Positions 57,701 to 64,000 of a stretch of DNA of 64,000 nucleotides are shown here, piece after piece. The notes under the pieces are model-generated. The model was not told the DNA's origin. It made no database searches and worked only from the letters and a program-made list of their open reading frames with translations. Made by a program: the position numbers and the translations under genes. Within the stretch, counting starts at the first letter, position 1; every line of letters starts with the position of its first letter. Source of the DNA: Notospermus geniculatus (Eukaryota; Nemertea; Pilidiophora; Heteronemertea; Lineidae); NCBI GenBank assembly GCA_002633025.1, contig NMRB01001150.1:3347-67346 (forward strand), in the 5' to 3' direction.

Positions 57701-58188
57701 TTTTTTTTTCATGAAGAGGGCATGAGTTTTTTGCACAAAATGCTGGCCGAAAATGATTAACCTTCTTGAACTTGCAATCTAATGACACCAGTGTTAGAAT
57801 TTTCTCCAGCATCTAAGTACCTAGAATGAAAATCAACATTATCTTTGAAGATTCTGTTTGTTTTCCATTTGAACGAGGTTATGCGATGAAAATAGTCTGT
57901 TTATCAAAGATGAAAATAACATCAAAGCTTCGATGAACTTTGAACAAACTGGGATCATTATCGGTTGGATTTTTAGTTGACTGTATCATCAATAGGTGGA
58001 GGACATGCATTGCGAGGTAGAGTTCAGTTGTGTCAATCACTTGCCTGGTTCCACTGCCCCTTGACAGATGGCGCCATCTTTCAAGGGGAAGAGGAATCAG
58101 ACAAGTCAATCCTGGTGTTATGTTTTTCAGTGTGGCCATCTTTCTGTGTGACTCACATTGTTTGGAACACACTCAGGGAAACTGACTC

Positions 58189-58309
58189 ATGGCTGGTATT
58201 CATAAAGGTTAGCAAATGCTTTTCCTTATTTGCACAGCGAGGTTCAATGTAAATGTATTACAAAACTTGAAGTAAAAGCATTTGCTGGCTTTTATAAATA
58301 TCAGCCATT
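58189..58309. mobile_element. Foldback element ATGGCTGGTATTCATAAAGG
   Basis: atggctggtattcataaagg and gcttttataaatatcagccat ends, with inner gcaaatgctttt/aaaagcatttgc arms. The 'tattcataaa' terminus is shared with the 61459-61738 element. Confidence 0.7.
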
Positions 58310-59227
58310 CTCTGTGTGCCGCACATCGACAAGTCACGCCTTATTTTGTTAATCTATCGTAATATCACACTGGAACACAAGCCACACTGAAAAACGTTAC
58401 ACAGGGCCTTGAGTAAATTGGTTCATGCATTGATGATCTACCTTCATGGGGACTTCGCCAACTGAGACACAGTTTGCCAAATATCCACCTGAAGACACAG
58501 AGTAACTTGAAGTATAAGGTTCAAAACAACTAGCATTTATTATAAGATGAACATGAATTAAATAACAAGCATGCAGCCATTAAAGTTGCTTGGATTGCAG
58601 GAGTGCTGTTTTACTGGTAAGCTAAGTGGTGCGGGTCATGTTTATGATTCATGCGTATAACTACGCTAAAATTCAATTTCCAGTTTATTTATTGAGCTGA
58701 ATTCATAAAGAGCATTTCAGCTATAACGGCATTTATACACTTTATTTATAGTGGCAGGGCTGGCATGAGTTTCTCCACAATAAATTAACACCTTGGCCCT
58801 GCCACTGTGTACCAGTACCTAATGTTCAAAGCAACACAGTTTGTAAATTTGGCCCATGGTACAGTTGCAAGGTTCACTGCTACCTTATGTATACTGCAAA
58901 CAAGGCCAAAATTCCTTGCCAGACCTTCCTTGTCCTGATTCAGAAGAACTACTCATGCTAGGGGGCACCCCTGAGCAGTTCATAACAGCTTGATCTGAGC
59001 ACCTTGTATATGTAGGAGCTATTTGGATAGGATTCGACACAGCTCACCCCTCCTCTGGACAGAGTAATATGAGATGGTTTGTCAGCAGTACTAAAAACAT
59101 TACCACAACCTATGCAGTAAACAGCACCCTTGCTACCCAAGCTTTATAAAAGAGACTAAATGAAGGAGCCAGGTGTACTGAACTCATTCAAACAACGATT
59201 GAAGTTTGACACTTACTTTTCATGAAT

Positions 59228-59830
59228 CTCAGAACCATGGCACCGAGATGCTTTTGTTTTCAGTTGGCACCTCCGTGGCACTGACACCAAGATGCTTTTG
59301 TTCACAGCTGGCACCTCTGTGTGACACTGACACAAGGTGATTTTGTTTTCAGTTAGCACCTCTGTGTGGCACGACACCGAGATGATTTTGTTTTCAGTTC
59401 CACCTGTGTGGCACCAGCACCGAGATGATTTTGTTTTCAGTTGGCACCTCTGTGTGGCACGACACCGAGATGCTTTTGTTTTCAGTTCCACCTCTGCGTG
59501 GCACAACACCGAGATGCTTTTGTTCACAGCTGGCACCTCTGTGTGACACTGACACAAGATGATTTTGTTTTCAGTTAGCACCTCTGTGTGGCATGCCACC
59601 GAGATGATTTTGTTTTCAGTTGGCACCTCTGTGTGGCACCGGTGCCAAGATGCTTATACTTTCAGTCGGCACCTCTGTTGCACCGACAACAAGATACTTC
59701 TGTTTTCAGTTCCACTTCTGTGCGGCACCAACACTGAGATGCTTTTGTTCTCAGTCGGCACCTCTGTGGCACCGACACCGAGATGCTTTAGTTTTCATTC
59801 AGCACCTCTGCGTGGCGCCACCGTCATACA
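59228..59830 (+). repeat. Minisatellite, 43-45 bp unit, about 13-14 copies
   Basis: Each unit reads approximately gcacctctgtgtggcac, (t)gacaccgagatg, (c/a)ttttgttttcagttg. Every unit contains a ttttgttttcag string that mimics a splice acceptor on the plus strand. Open frames in several phases here are by-products. Confidence 0.88.
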
Positions 59831-60215
59831 CACCTGGTTCATATAAGTACAACAGAAGACAAACAATGAAACCGATATCAAATGCTCTGAAGCATTTCTA
59901 CGATTAATTTTGCCAAAATGGGAAATAATCTCTTTAAAGATTAATGCATAGCTCAGCTGGAAACATCAATACATCACATATAATGCGTAGTAATATTTCC
60001 CACCAAAACGGGGCAGGCTGGTTTCACATGGAGCCAGATTTTTGTCTACTAATCCTCCTCTAATGTTGGCTCATTATAAGTGTTGTCTACACAGGGAACG
60101 GCATAGGTATTACCGGTAACACTTGATATAGTAGAACACCTAAAGCATGAACTGCATGGAGGACAATTCTCATGTCCTGTTAATAAAATTCAACAAAAAA
60201 TCTGCAACTGCTTAT

Positions 60216-60530
60216 GGCCGCCGTACACCGTATAATTTTTCGTACGATATTTGGGAAATTCAGATTGAGGCTATATAGGGCTCCAGGTTCAGCATCATCA
60301 TGTAACACTTCATGTCTTTCCATCATTCTGACACAGTTTCAAGCTCTAAGTTGAGAGTGCAGTACCTTATGTAAAACTTTACTGATAATATTCAGAAAAT
60401 TTGAGGAAAAGTTTGACTGTGGTAGAACGTCAAACAGGGCTTCAGGGAATAGACGTACGTGAAAGCTGTTATGGAGCATATTCAGAAAATGTGATGAAAA
60501 ATTTGAACCGTGCACAGCGGGCATCAGCCA
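60216..60530. mobile_element. Inverted-repeat element 'CCGCCGTACACCGTATAATT', relative of 61459
   Basis: The left arm atggccgccgtacaccgtat and right arm ttgaaccgtgcacagcgggc are related to the inner arms of the 61459-61738 element (tgcccgctgtacacaatcaa / catgtacagtgggcat). The shared centre is ttgggaaattcagatt / ttcagaaaat. Confidence 0.6.
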
Positions 60531-61226
60531 ACTGCAACTTACCATCATACAATGTGCCCTAAACACCATGCATGCAATAGTACGGTACCTTTAATTTTAC
60601 CCTGGGGTAAAAATCTCCCCTGCATCAAAACAACAAGCAAATATCTGCTTTAACATGTATCAGAAAGGAGATTTGATATGATGAGAATGAGTATAATCTG
60701 AGGAAGTGGAGAAAAGTCAGCTGGTTAGGCCTGGGGCTTTTCGGAACACCCAGTAGATTTGGTTATCAGAGACAACATCCCACCATGGTTTATAGTCGCA
60801 CGGGTCCTGTCTCCCCATCCTACACCAAGATATCAGGGCTCTAGTATAGTGATTACTGATACTAAACAAGCACCGAGTAGTATAACTACCCAAGAACTGA
60901 CAGGTAATTCTGTCACCGAAATGTCTACATGAAAATGGGAAAGAGAATTTCAAAATAATCCAAACACCTTAGTGTTATGATGATGTTTCATACTATACCC
61001 CTATTGGGTTTGGCTGACAGAGCGGTTGCCAATAAGCTGTTATAATAATACATGGCAAAATGTCAAAAATTACACTTGGCCATAATCAGAGGCCATTCTC
61101 GTTCCACATAACCGTCATTATATCTCTGCCTTTGTCTTCTTGGAATCGCATCAAACTTCTCCAAGTATTTTAATAACGAGGAACATTGTTTTCAGTCGCA
61201 CTAGCCAGCTACTCCAGATAAATAAT

Positions 61227-61399
61227 TTAAATTCGCTGATAGAAATAAATATACGCCAAGTCCTTGGGAGGATGTTCTGAAAGAGCTACTTTTTCATCGT
61301 TGAATATCGTCCAGCGTCCATTCTTGAGGATGTGACAGACGTAGTGACCGCATTGTGTTGATGTCCCCATGTGACTGATAAAAGCCACTAATCTGTACT
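61227..61399 (-). CDS. USP5: USP5 last coding exon (catalytic His box)
   Basis: Acceptor ttcactttcag at 61400-61401. The first two bases finish a Lys codon from the previous exon, then [37 protein letters not shown] and a YIYFYQRI end before TAA. The His of CGHYVCH is the catalytic general base. The Asn/Asp of the ND pair belongs to the catalytic site region. Conservation with known USP5 is very strong. Confidence 0.96.
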
Positions 61400-64000
61400 C
61401 TGAAAGTGAACATACCAGTGAACCACTGTGTAAAGGAAAGTCTAAAACTGAAATGACCAGGGCCCATATTCATAAAACCTTGCTAGGCTCATGCCCGCTG
61501 TACACAATCAACTTTTTCATCCAATTTTTTGGAAATTCAGATTCCGGGCCTATTGGGGCTTCAATGTATAAACCTGCATGTAGGCCTTTATTGAACATAT
61601 TCAGAAAATTGGATGAAAAATTTGATCATGTACAGTGGGCATTAGTTACTTTCTAAAGTGCCCAGTTTGTACAGGCCAATGTACACGACTAGTACCGGTA
61701 ACGAACTAAGCTAGCAAACTTTTATGAATATAGGCCCAGGTCCAGGACATTCCCCCCGCTGGCCATTGCTCTTATCCGACTGCACCAAAACTTGTAACTT
61801 GTGTAGATGATCATTGCCTCTGGGGTTTTAACCAATTCAGTGCCAATTCCCGGAACAGCGGGACAGCATGCAGTGACACAGAGTGCCAAAAGTTTTCATT
61901 ACGAGTGGCGTCATGGCGCTGTCTTCAAGTCCAATTGCATTTTGATGTATGTCACAGCAATGACACTGTCATACCGCTTAGCAGACTTGACATTCAAGTG
62001 AACCCATGCAAAAAAGCTCTGGCACTGAAATAGTTAAGGGTTGACCCAGAGGCATCCCTACTGTTCCGTTAATGAATAGACAGGCTAGCAATGAAGCCAC
62101 CCAAGGAAACCAAAGCCATACTTACTCCCATTTCCATCCCGATACTGTGGCCCCGACGCCTCACCGCTCCCCTCGTCCATCATCTCATTAGCATGACTGA
62201 AAATCCAATCGCCAGCACGTTCTAAGTTGTTATCCGTTGCCTTGAGTGCTCGGATTGACTGCTCTCGCGTGAATCCCATCGCCGTCAGCATAGCAACATG
62301 TTCCTCATTCGCCTGGAACCCACCAGATTTTTGCGCTGCGGGCACAACGAAGGGGGCTCCAAAATCTGGAAAATACCGCATCATACAGGAGGATAAAAGC
62401 AACTAAATATCTACCCTATCTCTACATTATTACAGGTGTGCAAGTGCGAACTCAGGTCATTCTTGCTACTCACCACATTAGACGATATTTACATAATGTA
62501 GGAGGAAACAGAAGGAGCCGGGAAAACCTAAGATATCAAGGAATCATCGCACTTTCTACTACATGAAACCACAGGCATGGCTGGGGATTGAACCCAGGAC
62601 TTCACTGGTGGAAGGCATGGATGTTTCCACCGTACTACCCTGAAAATCGCACCTTACCTACAGTCAGAAACACGACTTTTTTGAAAAATACGGAGATCGG
62701 AGCCATTTCACCAGGTACTCACCTGGGTCTTCCATGTGTTCCATCACCCACTGCATCGCAGCCTCCACACCAGAATTCTTGGTGAAATAAACGGCTTTCT
62801 TACAAGCCTCGGGTGGGAAACCCATATCTCCCAACTGCTGCACGACAGCAGGGTCTATCTGTGCAGCTGAAATATATTCAAATGACGGTTCTTTAAAATT
62901 GATTCGAGAGTTATGCACCAAATACAGCATTATTATACACAACGTTAGGCGAATTTGATGCATAGCAGAAGGAAACCGGACTGCCCAGAAAAACCTGCAC
63001 TGTCAGAGGGAGTCACCCTCTCTATCACATGAAGACTGGGTCCGACTGGGGATTGAACCCAGGACCTCAGCAGTGACAGGTGCCTTAGTTTTCATTAGGC
63101 CATTCTGACACCCCACACAGAACTTGTCACCTGCTAGGCTGACACCTTGATAAATGTACAGTCAACCAGGAAACCATTTCCACTTCTTCCTACGGTATGT
63201 GGATTTTGAAATGGGGTAACTCACTTACCTGGTACATCCCCGCCAGGCTCAGGTAACTCCTCCTCCCCAGGCAGTTTTCCTGTACCCTTCATGCAACCCA
63301 GGTCAACCTCATCTGGTATTTCCATGGATACATCTGCAATAAAACAGAGAGTAGAAGAGAACAACGCCAGTCTTCAACAACATATGGTCTTTCTATTGAG
63401 TGACGGAGCAGTTTTTAAGTCTTCAGCTAGTTGCCTAAGGTCCCTTTCAAGTCTCAGACCATTGGTCCTTTACTCACCCAGTTTTTTAGGTGTCCAGTCT
63501 TCTCCAACTGTGAATTTCTTAAGTTGAATAATGAGATAATCGGGAAAAGTAGAAATCCTAGTTCGTCTGCAACACAAAGTCAACAAATGAGAAACAATTT
63601 GTGCAGGTTAACCTGATTTTTCAAGGATATATGATGGACAATCCTAAAACATAGAGGGCCAAATTCATAAACGGTGTTTAAGACTTACATGCGTATTACT
63701 TCGTCAAATGCATGGTGGAAGTGTGTGCATTTAGTGAAGTTACACGTGTCTAAGTCTAATCTGTGCGATGATCACCTTTTTAATACAGCCCAGTAAGTCT
63801 TCAAAAGGCTACAGCCAAATCATCAATTAATCCATGCGGATAACTGGACAAAGCAGTTACTCGTGCTCTATAGGCTGCAGAGTGGTGCAATGGAAATGGA
63901 AACAAAACATTCTAACTTACTTGCTCGCCACAGATTTTGCCTCTAAAGCTGTACTATAGAAGTCATCAACATCCTCATCAGCAAGGAATGCATCAATACA
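61227..64000 (-). CDS. USP5: USP5-type ubiquitin carboxyl-terminal hydrolase, last six coding exons (5' part beyond the right edge)
   Basis: USP5 (isopeptidase T) is a cytosolic/nuclear cysteine protease that cleaves unanchored polyubiquitin to recycle ubiquitin. Six minus-strand exons with matching phases encode the C-terminal ~276 residues: part of the catalytic USP fold ([20 protein letters not shown]), the insertion carrying two UBA domains ([12 protein letters not shown] and [12 protein letters not shown]), and the final catalytic segment with the His box CGHYVCH, RW.IFNDEKV and [11 protein letters not shown], then TAA at 61227-61229. The UBA-UBA insertion inside the catalytic domain is the hallmark of the USP5/USP13 family. 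In an invertebrate this is probably the single USP5/13 orthologue. The catalytic Cys and zinc-finger UBP domain lie outside the window. The reading frame shows no defect. Confidence 0.96.
61459..61738. mobile_element. Nested foldback element GGGCCCATATTCATAAAA
   Basis: Outer arms agggcccatattcataaaac and tttatgaatataggcccagg. Inside them sits a second inverted pair, atgcccgctgtacacaatca / gatcatgtacagtgggcat. It lies just upstream of the last USP5 exon, in the final intron. Confidence 0.75.
62126..62365 (-). CDS. USP5: USP5 exon with second UBA domain
   Basis: A 240 bp exon with acceptor tattttccag and donor TGGGA|GTAAGT. It encodes [12 protein letters not shown], then the UBA core [33 protein letters not shown], and the DGNG linker back to the catalytic domain. 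The MGF loop and the LERA.DWIFSH helix identify UBA2 of USP5. Confidence 0.95.
62467..62642 (-). repeat. tRNA-derived SINE, copy 2 (in a USP5 intron)
   Basis: Minus-strand tcctgggttcaatccccag is a B box. Downstream, ggttttcccggctccttctg and tttcctcctacattatgtaa match the other copies. It lies between the two UBA exons. Confidence 0.7.
62723..62866 (-). CDS. USP5: USP5 exon with first UBA domain
   Basis: A 144 bp exon with acceptor atatatttcag and donor GACCCAG|GTGAGT. It encodes [40 protein letters not shown] and MEHMEDP. The MGFP..AC(K/R)KAVY.T.N.G.EAAM.WV pattern is UBA1 of USP5/13. Confidence 0.96.
62944..63110 (-). repeat. tRNA-derived SINE, copy 3 (in a USP5 intron)
   Basis: Minus-strand tggcctaatgaaaactaagg (A-box region), tcctgggttcaatccccagt (B box), cggacccagtcttcatgtga, and gcaggtttttctgggcagtc. 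Same order of parts as the 57477 copy. Confidence 0.7.
63229..63333 (-). CDS. USP5: USP5 exon (linker before UBA1)
   Basis: A 105 bp exon with acceptor ttttattgcag and donor GTACCAG|GTAAGT. It encodes [20 protein letters not shown] then [15 protein letters not shown]. The V(S)(M/I)E(I/M)P(D/E)E(V/L)D....GTG....EEELP pattern matches the segment before UBA1 in USP5. Confidence 0.93.
63478..63566 (-). CDS. USP5: USP5 exon (catalytic core strand)
   Basis: An 89 bp exon with acceptor ttgtgttgcag and donor AACTGG|GTGAGT. It encodes [20 protein letters not shown] then GEDWTPKKL, the FPDYL(I/V)IQ(L/I)KKF.(V/F)G.DW.PKKLD signature of USP5. Confidence 0.95.
63681..63757. mobile_element. 77 bp foldback element AGACTTACATG, copy 2 (in a USP5 intron)
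   Basis: agacttacatgcgtattact and agttacacgtgtctaagtct, with the same tcgtcaaatgcatg centre as the copy at 33768, 30 kb away. Confidence 0.7.
63921..64000 (-). CDS. USP5: USP5 exon, cut by the right window edge
   Basis: At least 80 bp with donor GAGCAA|GTAAGT. It encodes [20 protein letters not shown] then KSVASK, equivalent to the segment just before the FPDYL exon. Phase matches (AA|A gives Lys). The acceptor is outside the window. Confidence 0.9.

Larger units (their letters stand above)
52600..61226. other. Intergenic region between LRR-Ig and USP5
   Basis: Beyond the repeats listed separately I see no supported gene. The interval 54900-55930 and most of 56430-57240 hold nothing I can name. 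A 33-codon minus frame near 60720-60830 looks coding-like but has no support. The USP5 3' UTR must start below 61227. No strong AATAAA on the minus strand is visible, only ATTAAA at 60590-60595. Confidence 0.5.

Noticed and set aside
59213-59846. Long frames on both strands reading repeated ENKIIS..CHTEV or TSVWH
   Set aside because: They are by-products of the 44 bp minisatellite, open in several phases, with no start context or splice support.
60717-60953. Minus frame ending QDPCDYKPWWDVVSDNQIYW then VFRKAPGLTS
   Set aside because: Looks coding-like, but it is an isolated short piece below the USP5 stop with no clear acceptor, partner exon or recognised family.

Overview
This is nuclear DNA from a bilaterian animal: long introns with canonical GT/AG sites, split genes with metazoan-only domain architectures, and dense non-autonomous repeats. 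The many short hairpin (foldback) elements, frequent acatgta-type motifs, and the mix of single-N joins, N gaps and near-identical tandem blocks suggest a highly heterozygous marine invertebrate (mollusc, brachiopod, annelid or invertebrate deuterostome). I cannot fix the phylum from sequence alone.

Layout. (1) 1.8-23.7 kb, minus strand: seven consecutive coding exons of a calsyntenin gene (cadherin repeats followed by the LamG/LNS domain). Every splice phase matches, and the gene runs off the left edge. A signal-peptide exon at 47.3 kb may be its first exon, giving a ~23.6 kb intron 1, but its phase does not fit the next exon directly. (2) 24.2-45.5 kb: a direct tandem duplication of about 10.3-11.0 kb inside that intron. 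The two copies differ by substitutions, small indels and several whole mobile-element insertions. (3) 48.3-50.2 kb, plus strand: an intact single-coding-exon gene for a 647-residue LRR-Ig transmembrane protein, head to head with the 47.3 kb exon (<1 kb between start codons). (4) 50.2-61.2 kb: intergenic or UTR sequence with mini-satellites, SINEs and foldback MITEs. (5) 61.2-64.0 kb, minus strand: the last six coding exons of USP5 (ubiquitin C-terminal hydrolase with two UBA domains), running off the right edge.

Biology. Calsyntenins are neuronal/synaptic cadherin-family membrane proteins, and LRR-Ig proteins are commonly neuronal adhesion or signalling receptors. Their head-to-head placement raises, but does not prove, shared regulation. 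USP5 disassembles free ubiquitin chains and looks functionally unrelated.

Most of the rest is mobile-element sequence. At least a dozen foldback/MITE families can be recognised by inverted termini, several with two to four copies in the window and some carrying perfect TGACGTCA (CRE) sites. The duplicated intron gives natural filled-versus-empty site comparisons for several of them. Several features look assembly-related: a 170 bp exact repeat split by a single N, a 229 bp duplication covering part of a calsyntenin exon, and possibly the ~10.5 kb tandem block.
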